From positions 1,054,001-1,118,000 of the forward strand of contig NZ_CP076103.1 of the NCBI RefSeq assembly GCF_018732085.1: a stretch of 64,000 bases of DNA, written 5' to 3'. Of this stretch, positions 53,042 through 61,400 are shown piece by piece (the first letter of the stretch is position 1; each line of letters begins with the position of its first letter). The notes below the pieces were generated by a model. The model did no database searches and was not told the origin of the DNA. It saw only the letters and a list, made by a program, of their open reading frames with translations. Made by a program: the position numbers and the translations under genes. The stretch comes from Lysobacter capsici (lineage in GTDB: Bacteria; Pseudomonadota; Gammaproteobacteria; Xanthomonadales; Xanthomonadaceae).

Positions 53042-53076
53042 GGGTTCGCGGTCGCGGTTCGCGCCGCTCCTACAGG
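53042..53076. repeat. Half copy of the GTAGGAGC-type repeat
   Basis: Only the right arm (CGCGGTCGCGGTTCGCGCCGCTCCTACAG, read in two overlapping words) is present, before the convergent polymerase gene. Confidence 0.6.
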
Positions 53077-53093
53077 GGGCGAACGTGTTTGCG

Positions 53094-54578
53094 CTAGAAC
53101 AGCGAGCCGGTGGTGCCGCGGCCGTCGGGGTCGGCGTGGTGGTTGCGTTTGCGCACCCAGCCGCCTACGCCGGACGGTTGATGCGATGGCGCGGCGGGTT
53201 TCGTGGGTTTACTGCGCTCGCGCGCCTGGCGATGCGCGGTTTCGGCCATCGCCTTGAACTGGCGTTCGCGCTGCAGCCACAGCTCGTCCATGCTCGGGTC
53301 GGCGTGCGCGGGGTCGCCGACGTCGGCTTCGGTGGCTTGATCGGGAATGTGCTGGAACGGAATGCGCATCGGCGCGGCGCCTTGCTCGAGCGCGTGCTGC
53401 ATGGTGCCGAAGTACAGGCGGTTGTGGCCGTAACGTTGATTGACCTGGTCGAGTACGCGGGTCAACGCCTGATTGCGATGGCGATCGGGAAACAACGATG
53501 CGGTGTCGGCGGCGCTGGGTTGTAGATCGGTCAGCGATACGGCCACCGACAGCGGTGGATAGCGCTGCACTTTCCAGCGGCCGTCGGCGGCGCGCATCAA
53601 CGGTTCGATCGCGTCGGCCATCAGTTGCAGCAGGGTCGGGGTGTCGTCGAGCGGCGCGAACGACAGGTCGCGGCTGAAGCGTTGTTCCTTGCCGACGAAA
53701 CGGATGTGCAGGCTCATGCCGCGCGCCTGGCAATGCTCGCCGCGCAGCCGCATCGCGGCCTTGGCGAGCAGCTTGAACAACACCGAGCGCATGCCTTGCG
53801 CGCTGCGCATCTGCGGGTCGAGCACGTGCGAGTGGCCGACCGAGGCGACCGCCTTGCGTTGCCGCGACGGCGGTTCGATGCCGCGCAGCTGCGCCCAGAA
53901 ACGCTCGCCTTCGATGCCGCCCCAGATCGCGCGCAGGTGCTCGCGCGGCGCGGCGGTCAGTTTCGCGACCGTGTCGATGCCCGCGTCGATCAATCGTTGC
54001 AGCATCGACGGGCCGATTCCGCACAGGTCGTGCAATTGCAGGCCGTGCAGCGCGTGCGGCAGATCGGACAGCTCGATCACGGTCAGGCCGTCGACTTTCT
54101 GGATGTCGGACGCGGTCTTGGCCAGGAAGGTGTTGGGCGCGATGCCGATCGAACACAGGATCGGGCTCAGCTCGCGATCGATCAGGGTCTGCTTGATCTT
54201 GCGCGCGATCGCGACGGCGTGATCGCGCTGGCGTTCGCGGCCGATCAGGCGGCAGGCGACTTCGTCGATCGACAGCGGCTTGCCGTCGATCGGTATGCAG
54301 TCCTCGATCGCGGCGATCAGCTTGTGGTGCAGTTCGACGTAACGCGCCGGCCGCGCCTGCACGATCATGATCTCGGGGCAGCGCTCGAGCGCTTCATGCA
54401 CCGGCGTGCCGGTCTTGACCCCGACGCGCTTGGCCTCGGGGCTGGCGGCGATGCAGCAGGTGGTCGCCGCCATAACCGGCACCACGCCGACCGGGCGGCC
54501 GCGCAACTCCTTGTGGTCGAATTGCTCGACCGAGGCGAAGTAGGAGTTGAAGTCGACGAACAGGCAGCGCAGGGTCAT
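53094..54578 (-). CDS. Y-family DNA polymerase (DinB/UmuC-like)
   Basis: The 494-residue translesion polymerase shows LFVDFNSYFASVEQ, the first catalytic Asp with Asn two positions on as in UmuC. GVKTGTPVHEALERCP follows, then the palm motif PLSIDEVACRLIG with the Asp-Glu pair, and SIGIAPNTFLAKTASDIQKVDGL with the helix-hairpin-helix segment LCGIGPSMLQRLIDAGI. A little-finger-like domain follows, then a long polar tail (about 430-494). No umuD, imuA or dnaE2 is adjacent. The start MTLRCLF (54578) is the Met at the first conserved strand. No LexA box was noticed. Confidence 0.9.
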   Translation of the reverse strand: MTLRCLFVDFNSYFASVEQFDHKELRGRPVGVVPVMAATTCCIAASPEAKRVGVKTGTPVHEALERCPEIMIVQARPARYVELHHKLIAAIEDCIPIDGKPLSIDEVACRLIGRERQRDHAVAIARKIKQTLIDRELSPILCSIGIAPNTFLAKTASDIQKVDGLTVIELSDLPHALHGLQLHDLCGIGPSMLQRLIDAGIDTVAKLTAAPREHLRAIWGGIEGERFWAQLRGIEPPSRQRKAVASVGHSHVLDPQMRSAQGMRSVLFKLLAKAAMRLRGEHCQARGMSLHIRFVGKEQRFSRDLSFAPLDDTPTLLQLMADAIEPLMRAADGRWKVQRYPPLSVAVSLTDLQPSAADTASLFPDRHRNQALTRVLDQVNQRYGHNRLYFGTMQHALEQGAAPMRIPFQHIPDQATEADVGDPAHADPSMDELWLQRERQFKAMAETAHRQARERSKPTKPAAPSHQPSGVGGWVRKRNHHADPDGRGTTGSLF

Positions 54579-54722
54579 GGCGGTGGGCCACGCATGGGGA
54601 CTCAGTATCGCGCCGCGCGATCGCGGGCGGGTGAACCGGCGCCTGAACTGATCCTGCAACCGATCCGCCGAGCCTGCCGGCGGATCGTCGCGTCGACTGA
54701 GATCGCGTGTCGCGTCAGCCGC

Positions 54723-55385
54723 TTACAGCACGATCGGCGGTTCGCCGCCGACGATCACGATGTCGGCCGGGCGGCGCGCGAACAGGCCGACGCTGACCAC
54801 GCCGGGGATCTGGTTGATCGCCGATTCCATCGTCACCGGGTCGACGATGGCGAGGTTGTGGATGTCGAGAATGTAGTTGCCGTTGTCGGTGACCACGCCG
54901 GCGCCGTTGGCGTCCTGGCGCCACACCGGCTGGCCGCGGGTCATGCCGAGAATCTCGCGCGCGACCAGGCTGCGCGCCATCGGCACGACTTCCACCGGCA
55001 GCGGAAACTTGCCGAGCACGTCGACGCGCTTGGCCGGATCGACGATGCACACGAACTTGGCGCTGGCCTCGGCGATGATCTTCTCGCGGGTTAGCGCGGC
55101 GCCGCCGCCCTTGATCAGGCGCTTGTGCGGATCGCATTCGTCGGCGCCGTCCACGTACAGCGACAGCGGGCCGGTGGCGTTGAGATCGAGCACTTCGATG
55201 CCGAGCGCCTGCAGGCGCGCACTGCTCTGCTCGGAACTGGACACCGCGCCCTTGATGCGATGTTTCACCCGGCCCAGAGCCTCGATGAAGAACGCGACGG
55301 TGGAACCGGTACCGACACCGACGATCATGCCGTCTTCGATGTAGTCGATGGCTTTTTCGCCGGCCAGGCGTTTGGCTTCAGTCAT
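54723..55385 (-). CDS. rpiA: Ribose-5-phosphate isomerase A
   Basis: The enzyme interconverts ribose 5-phosphate and ribulose 5-phosphate. The 220-residue protein has [63 protein letters not shown] and the C-terminal DNGNYILDI. The start [17 protein letters not shown] matches the family. Only 7 bases separate the ATG from a heptamer repeat element, and no Shine-Dalgarno is visible in the C-rich leader. Confidence 0.95.
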   Translation of the reverse strand: MTEAKRLAGEKAIDYIEDGMIVGVGTGSTVAFFIEALGRVKHRIKGAVSSSEQSSARLQALGIEVLDLNATGPLSLYVDGADECDPHKRLIKGGGAALTREKIIAEASAKFVCIVDPAKRVDVLGKFPLPVEVVPMARSLVAREILGMTRGQPVWRQDANGAGVVTDNGNYILDIHNLAIVDPVTMESAINQIPGVVSVGLFARRPADIVIVGGEPPIVL

Positions 55386-55392
55386 TGGGGGA

Positions 55393-55560
55393 GCGGGAAT
55401 CGGGAATGGGGAATTGGGAATCGGAAAAGCGAGAAGCGGTACAAGCAAAAGCGGTACAAGCAGAAGCGATACAAACAAAAGCGGGTGGGAATCTGAGAGA
55501 CAGTGGGATGGAGCGCAGGCCGCTTTTAACGATTCCCGATTCTCCATTCCCGATTCCCGG
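55393..55560. repeat. Facing GGGAATC heptamer arrays with an internal 15-bp tandem repeat, element D
   Basis: The left array (55393-55424) and right array (55530-55560) are inverted with respect to each other. The interior holds three copies of a 15-base AAGCGGTACAAGCAA unit (about 55434-55485). The element fills the whole gap between the rpiA start and the EVE stop codon at 55561, which it touches. Confidence 0.8.
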
Positions 55561-56031
55561 CTATTCCATAGCCAACAACAGCTTCCACTGCGCCGCCGAG
55601 ACCGGCAGCACCGACAGGCGGTTGCCGCGGCGGGTCAGGGCGAAGTCTTCGCCGAGCTGTTCGCTGCGGGCCTTGATCTCGTCGAGCGAAATCGTGCGCT
55701 TGAGTTTGCGTTCGAACTTGACGTCGACCAGCAGCCAGCGCGGTTCTTCGCGGCTGCTCTTCGGGTCGTGGTAGTCGGACTTGGGATCGAACTGGGTCGG
55801 GTCCGGATAGGCTTCGCTGGAAATCGTGGCGATGCCGACGATGCCGGGCACGGCGGTGTTGGAGTGATAGAACAGCACGCCGTCGCCGGGCTTCATACCG
55901 TCGCGCATGTAGTTGCGCGCCTGGTAGTTGCGCACGCCGTTCCACGGCTCGACGTCGACGCGCTGCAGGTCGTCGATGGAGAAGGTGTCCGGTTCGGACT
56001 TCATCAGCCAGTAGCGGCGGCGTGCGGTCAT
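55561..56031 (-). CDS. EVE-domain protein
   Basis: The 156-residue protein has the full EVE (PUA-related) fold: [46 protein letters not shown] and [23 protein letters not shown] domains bind modified nucleotides in DNA or RNA. It lies 28 bases after fau on the same strand and before rpiA, so the three may share a transcript, interrupted now by repeat element D. Confidence 0.93.
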   Translation of the reverse strand: MTARRRYWLMKSEPDTFSIDDLQRVDVEPWNGVRNYQARNYMRDGMKPGDGVLFYHSNTAVPGIVGIATISSEAYPDPTQFDPKSDYHDPKSSREEPRWLLVDVKFERKLKRTISLDEIKARSEQLGEDFALTRRGNRLSVLPVSAAQWKLLLAME

Positions 56032-56059
56032 GCGGGGCTCGGTCGGGACGTGGGAAGGA

Positions 56060-56653
56060 TCAGGCGAACAGCGCGGAGCGGCAGTCCAGGGTGTCGGCCT
56101 CGGTGCAGACCGCGTCCAGGGCGACGTCCCAGTCGGCGGCGTCGAGGCGATCCACGCGCTGGGTCTCGAACCCGGCGCCGACCAGCCACGGCGGCGCGGC
56201 GCGCTGCTGGCGGAATGCGAAGCTGCGATCGTACCAGCCGCCGCCCATGCCGAGCCGGTGGCCGCGCGGGTCGAAACCCACCAGCGGCAGGACGATCAGG
56301 CTCAGCTGTTCGGGTTCGAGCAGCGAGGTTTCCGCCAGCGCGGGCTCGGGAATGCCGAATTTGTTGGGCGCCAGCGCATCGCCCGGCCGCCACGGCGCGA
56401 ATCGCAGCCGCTGGTCTTCGTGCAGCACCGGCAGGCAGTAGATGCAGTCCTTGGGCAGGCGCAATTGCCAGGCGTGCAGGGCGATTTCGCCGTCCATCGC
56501 CCAGTAGCCGGCCACGTAGCCTTCGCTCGGCGCGAACGGCAGCGCCAGCAAGCGCGCGGCGATGGCCTCGGCGCCGGCGATCCGCGCGGGCGCGCCGAGA
56601 TTGCGGCGGCGGGCGCGCAGCTCGCGGCGCAGCGTCTTGCGATCGTCGGTCAT
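56060..56653 (-). CDS. fau: 5-formyltetrahydrofolate cyclo-ligase
   Basis: The enzyme converts 5-formyl-THF to 5,10-methenyl-THF using ATP. The 197-residue protein has LRRELRARRRNL, the MDGEIALHAW segment, a central LPKDCIYCLPVL strand, and the phosphate-binding LVGFDPRGHRLGMGGGWYDRSFA near residue 140. The position downstream of zapA and the 6S RNA gene is the classical gammaproteobacterial arrangement. The start MTDDRKTLRRELR is the first Met of the family alignment. Confidence 0.93.
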   Translation of the reverse strand: MTDDRKTLRRELRARRRNLGAPARIAGAEAIAARLLALPFAPSEGYVAGYWAMDGEIALHAWQLRLPKDCIYCLPVLHEDQRLRFAPWRPGDALAPNKFGIPEPALAETSLLEPEQLSLIVLPLVGFDPRGHRLGMGGGWYDRSFAFRQQRAAPPWLVGAGFETQRVDRLDAADWDVALDAVCTEADTLDCRSALFA

Positions 56654-56847
56654 GGGCGGGGTCCTGGAGGGGCGGATCGGGGAAGGCCGGCTTGGCTGAG
56701 CAGGGTCGGCGATACGTGCCGTAAGTCTGGCGCCTTGCCTCGACGTTGCGCGCCGGTGCGAGCGGCCTGCGCCGATTTTACCGGGATACGTGTCCAGGCG
56801 CGGCCGATGTCGGCGGAGCGCGCGGGCCTGTCGCGCGGGCATAAGGA

Positions 56848-56888
56848 AACGGGCGCGAGTTCACCTGGGGTGATCTCGCGCCCGTTCC
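56848..56888 (-). terminator. Hairpin terminator after 6S RNA
   Basis: On the minus strand, AACGGGCGCGAG-ATCACCCCAGGTGA-CTCGCGCCCGTTT is a perfect 12-base stem followed by TTCC. The T-run is short, so read-through into fau is likely. Confidence 0.7.
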
Positions 56889-56895
56889 GGGAAAA

Positions 56896-57083
56896 GTAGT
56901 CCTCCGCCAATGACGATGCTTGCGAAACGACCTTGAACCCTGGGTTCAAGTGGGGACGCTTGGGGATCTTCGGGCTTCCCGCTACGAGGCGGACTTGCAC
57001 TCCGGATTCCGGTTGCGTCCCCGGTGTCGTTATTAAGGGACAAGGCGAATGTTTGGCAGGCCGTCGCGCACAGCAGAGGACGT
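56896..57083 (-). ncRNA. ssrS: 6S RNA
   Basis: 6S RNA binds sigma70 RNA polymerase as a promoter mimic. The minus strand has the conserved segment ACTTGAACCCAGGGTTCAAGGTCG near its 3' third, homologous in form to the E. coli one. A closing stem pairs GTCCTCTGC at the 5' end with GCGGAGGAC at the 3' end. The location between zapA and fau is diagnostic. A TATACT -10 (57091-57096) sits just upstream. Ends are estimated from pairing and promoter spacing. Confidence 0.88.
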
Positions 57084-57090
57084 GGGCGGG

Positions 57091-57096
57091 AGTATA
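57091..57096 (-). promoter_or_regulatory. -10 box of the 6S RNA promoter
   Basis: TATACT on the minus strand, followed by CCCGCCC and the likely start at 57083. No good -35 is evident at the right distance. Confidence 0.6.
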
Positions 57097-57321
57097 GCGC
57101 CTGCGTTCGCATCGGTCAGTCCGCTCGTCGGCGATGCAGCGCTGCGGTTCATGCGCTTGTGTTGCGCGGATACGCATGAATGGGGGCTTGCGTGATGACG
57201 GTCGCGCGCAGTCGCAAGGATGGGGACGATGCGGTGTTATGCGCGGGCGCGCGCGTTGGTCGCACGATGCCGCGTGCGTGCTGGCGTGCGGCGATGTTGT
57301 GGTGGCCTGAGCACGGTTTTG

Positions 57322-57508
57322 GCCGATGCGCCGCGTGCGCATTCGGGGAATGGGTGGATACGCTGCGGTGAAGCCCTGGATCCCCGCCTTCGCGGGGATG
57401 ACGGTCTTGAAGGGGCGCGCGTTTGTCAGGCAGTGCGCAGCATGCGCATTCGGGGAATGGGTGGAGACGCTGCGGTGCAGCCCTGGATCCCCGCCTTCGG
57501 GGATGACG
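57322..57508. repeat. Two direct repeats of about 80 bp carrying a palindromic core
   Basis: The segments at about 57322-57403 and 57431-57508 share GCGCATTCGGGGAATGGGTGGA, GCTGCGGTG and CCCTGGATCCCCGCC...GGGGATGAC. The core is a small palindrome related to the inverted-repeat element at 6626. The DNA from 57097 to 57645 contains no gene. Confidence 0.7.
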
Positions 57509-57645
57509 AGCTTGGAGTGCCGGGCGTTGCGGGCAACCGCTGTCTAATCGATCGCGCGGCCTGCCGACGGTCGGTGCTGCGCGATAGCCGATACGCCGCA
57601 GGCGCATCGCCAGGGCAGTGCGAGGTTTCAGCGAGCAGCGGAGCG

Positions 57646-57945
57646 TCAGCGAATCGCGGCGTCGAACAGGCTGTCGAGCTTGCGGTGCAATTCGTCGAGG
57701 GTGCGCGAGAGTTCGCGGTCGCGGTTGCTGCCGTCGCCGCGCAGTTGCTGCAGTTCGTGGGCGAAATTGAGCGCGGCCAGCACGGCGACGCGGTCGAGCG
57801 CGGCCATGCGGTTGCTGCCGCGGATTTCGCGCATCTTGCTGTCGAGCATGCGCGCGGCGGCGAGCAGGTCGTCGCGCTCGTTGGGCTCGCAGCCGACGGT
57901 GTATTCGCGGTCGAGCAGGCTGATGCTGACGGCTTCGCTGGTCAT
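57646..57945 (-). CDS. zapA: Cell division protein ZapA
   Basis: ZapA bundles FtsZ filaments at the division ring. The 99-residue protein has the ZapA head (SISLLDREYTVGCEPNERDDLLAAARMLDSKM) and a C-terminal coiled coil (ALNFAHELQQLRGDGSNRDRELSRTLDELHRKLD). It precedes 6S RNA and fau, the conserved gammaproteobacterial order. Confidence 0.93.
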   Translation of the reverse strand: MTSEAVSISLLDREYTVGCEPNERDDLLAAARMLDSKMREIRGSNRMAALDRVAVLAALNFAHELQQLRGDGSNRDRELSRTLDELHRKLDSLFDAAIR

Positions 57946-57984
57946 GCGCTCAGGCTCATCCGAACGGGTTCATCGAAAGGGGGA

Positions 57985-58206
57985 TCACGTGTGCTGCTCC
58001 AGCGACTTGAGTCGCGCGATCATGGCCTCGACGCGGGTGCGCGCCTGTTCGTTCTTGGCCAGCAGGGCCGAGCGTTCGCCGACCAGTTGTTCCTGTTGTT
58101 GACGCAGGCTGCGGTTCTCGTCGCTGAGTTTGCGCACGCGGTCGCCGAGCTCGTCGACGCGGGCGAGCAGCGACTGCAATTCGGCGAGAAGTTCGGCGCG
58201 TTCCAT
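57985..58206 (-). CDS. Small coiled-coil protein (TIGR02449 family, ZapB-like)
   Basis: The 73-residue protein is almost entirely one coiled coil (LLAELQSLLARVDELGDRVRKLSDENRSLRQQQEQL...ARVEAMIARLKSLEQHT). Homologues lie beside zapA in many gammaproteobacteria and are thought to be division-associated, similar to ZapB. The start MERAELL is chosen over an upstream start in repeat-like sequence. It is 39 bases before zapA on the same strand. Confidence 0.85.
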   Translation of the reverse strand: MERAELLAELQSLLARVDELGDRVRKLSDENRSLRQQQEQLVGERSALLAKNEQARTRVEAMIARLKSLEQHT

Positions 58207-58321
58207 CCCGGCACGATGGCAGGCCGGGGCGGGGGCGGTCAAGGCGGGGGTGGTTACGGTGATGGGGCGATTGAGGGCGGCGGTCGTGGTGACAGCGCGC
58301 GACCGGGCGGTCGCGGCGATC

Positions 58322-58413
58322 GTAAGGCGGCGCGGTCGCGGCTCACGCCGCTCCTACAGGTGCAAATCGGACCGCAGGCGAGACTATTCCCGATTCCCGA
58401 TTCCCGATTCCCG
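58322..58413. repeat. Partial GTAGGAGC-type repeat and a single heptamer array
   Basis: A half GTAGGAGC unit (58322-58359) and about four CGATTCC heptamers (58386-58413) fill the gap between the TIGR02449 gene and the giant sensor gene. No facing heptamer array was found. Confidence 0.6.
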
Positions 58414-58417
58414 GCCC

Positions 58418-61400
58418 TCAAACCGCCGGACGCAGGCTCTCGGGCGGCTGCCATTGCTGGATGAAGGTCAGGCAGGCGTCGGCTTCGAGCGGGCGGGCCA
58501 GCCAGTAGCCCTGGATTTCGTCGCAGCCGTGCGCGCGCAGGAATTCCATCTGCTCTTCCAGCTCCACGCCCTCGGCGACCACGTTCAGGCCCAACGAATG
58601 GGCCATGGTGATCACGGTGCTGGTGATCGCTTCGTCGTCGGGGTCGCGGGTCAGGTCGCTGATGAATTCCTTGTCGATCTTGAGCGTGTTGATCGGCAGG
58701 CGCTTGAGATAGGCCAGCGAGGAATAACCGGTGCCGAAATCGTCCACCGCCAGCGCCACGCCGAGTTCGCGCAGCGCCTGCATGGTGTTGGAGGTGTGCG
58801 CGGCGTTGGACATGACCACGCTTTCGGTCAGCTCCAGTTCCAGCCGCCACGGCGGGATGCCGCTTTCGCTGAGCGCGCGGGCGACCATCTTGGGCAGGTC
58901 GCCGCGCAGCAGCTGGATCGCCGACACGTTGACCGACACCGATAGCTGATCGAGCCCCTGCTGGCGCCACTGGCGCAGGCGGTTGCAGGCTTCGCGCATC
59001 GCCCATTCGCCGATTTCCAGGATCAGCCCGCTTTCCTCGGCCAGCGGGATGAATTCCGACGGCGGGATGTTGCCGTGCTCCGGGCTGTTCCAGCGCAGCA
59101 GCGCTTCCACGCCGTTGATGCGCGCTTCGGGCAGCGACAGGCGCGGCTGATAGACCAGGCGCAGTTCGCCGCGGTCGAGCACCTTGCGCAGCGCGGCCGA
59201 GATCGTCGCGCGCTGGCGGATCTCCACGTCCATCGCCTCGGTGTAGCGCATGAAGGTGCGCCGGCCGGCGGCCTTGGCCTGGTACATCGCGGTGTCGGCG
59301 TGCTTGAGCAGGTCGGTCGGGACCTGGGCGTGGTCGGGATAGACGCTGATGCCGATCGACGGCGAGATCGCCACGTCGTGGCGTTCGTCGAAATCCAGCG
59401 GCGCCTCGAACGCCTTGATCAGGCGCCGCGCCACGTCCTCGGCCTGTTCGGGCGTGTCGAGGTTTTCCAGGACCACGGTGAATTCGTCACCGCCCAGACG
59501 AGCGACAGTGTGCTCGGCGCCGACGGTTTCCTGCAGGCGCACCGCGGCGGCGCGCAGGATGCGGTCGCCGGCGGCGTGGCCGAGCGAATCGTTGATGTCC
59601 TTGAACCGGTCCAGATCGAGGAACAACAAGGCGATGCGATGGCCGTGGCGGCGCGCGCGCACGATCGCCCGCGACAGCCGTTCCGACAACAGCGTGCGGT
59701 TGGGCAGGCTGGTCAGGGTGTCGTAGTTGGCCAGGTAGCGCAGTTCCTGCTCGGCGCGCTTCTGGTCGGTGATGTCGGTGAGCACCGCGACGTAATGGCC
59801 GCGCTGGCCGCTGCTGTCGAGCACGATCGAGGCCTGCAGCCAGCATAGGAATTCGTTGCCGTCCTTGCGCTGCTGCCAGATCTCGCCCGACCAGCGGCCG
59901 CTGCGCTGCAGTTCGGCGCGCATGTCGGAATAGAACTCGGGATCGTGCTGGCGGCTGTCGAGCAGGCCGGTGGTCTGGCCGATGACTTCGTTCTCGGGGT
60001 ACCCGGTCATGCGCGAGAACGCCGGGTTGATCGAGACGAACACGAAGTCGCGGTCGAACACCGCCACCGCTTCGGCCATCGAGCGCAGCACTTCGCTGGA
60101 AATGCGCCGTTCGCGCTCGGCGCTGCGGATCGCGGTGACGTCGCGGCCGGTGCCGGCCACGCGCACCGGATGGCCCTCGGCGTCGCGCTCGACCACCCGG
60201 CCGCGGGCGCGCACCCAGCCCCACTCGCCCTTGGGCGTGCGCATGCGGTGCTCGGACAGGAACAGCGCCGCGTCGCCCTTGAGGTGCTTGCGCAGCAGTT
60301 CGGTGACCCGCGACAGATCGTCGGGATGGATCTCGTGATCGTCGGCGATGTCGGCCTGGACGCCGATGTCGGGCGACTGCGGGTTGTGGTCGTCGACGCG
60401 CATGCGGTGCAGCTCGCGCCGTTGCAGGTCGTAGTCCCAGAACTGTTCGCCCGAGGCCCACAGCGCCAGTTTCAGGCGTTCTTCGCGTTCGCGGATCTGG
60501 GTGAAATAGCCGCGCTCGCGCTGGCGGGCGACGTGCCAGCGCCAGCCGAAACTCAGCAGCAGGCCCAGCGCGGCCAGCGCCGCGGCGGCGATCGCCAGCG
60601 GATGCCGCCACAGCGGCGGATCGACGCTGACCGGGATGCGCAGTTCCTGGGTGTTCCACACGCCGTCGCGGTTGGTCGACTGGGCGCGGAACAGATAGCG
60701 GCCGGGCGGCAGGCGGGTGTAGGTGATGTCCTGGCGCGGGCCGTTGTCGATCCAGTCGCGGTCGAACCCGTCCATGCGGTAGCGATAACGGATGCCGGAG
60801 TTGGGGCCGAAATCCAGCGCGCCGATGCGCAGGCGCAGGATGCCGGCGCCGTCGGGCACTTCGAGCTTGGCCGACTGCCACAGGGCGCTGGCGCCGGCGC
60901 TGGTGTCCGAACCGATCCAGGCGCCGAGCAGGCGCACCGGCGGGGTGTAGCGCGAATCGGCGATGCGGGTGGGATCGAACAGGTTCAGCCCGCGCACGCC
61001 GCCGAACGCGAGCCGGCCGTCGGCCAGGGTGGCGACCGCGCCGGAATTGAATTCCAGGTCCTGCAGACCGTCGGCCAGGCCATAGCGGCGCACCAGCGAG
61101 GCGCCCGAATCGAAGCGCAGGATGCCCGCGTCGGTGCCCAGCCACAGCCGTCCGGCCGGGCGCTCGGCGATGGTGAACACCACCGGCACCGGATGGTCGC
61201 CCAGCACCTGCGCGAGCGGGTGTTCGAAGCGGATGCGGCCGTCGCCGAATTCGATCACCCGGCTCAAGCCGGCCTGGGTGCCGACCCAGATGGTGCCGTC
61301 GGCGGCCTGGTGCAAAGCGAGCACCAGATTGCCCGGCAGGCTGTCGGCCTGGTCGGTGACGTGGCGGTAGTGGCGCAGGTAGCCGGTGTCGGGATCGAGC

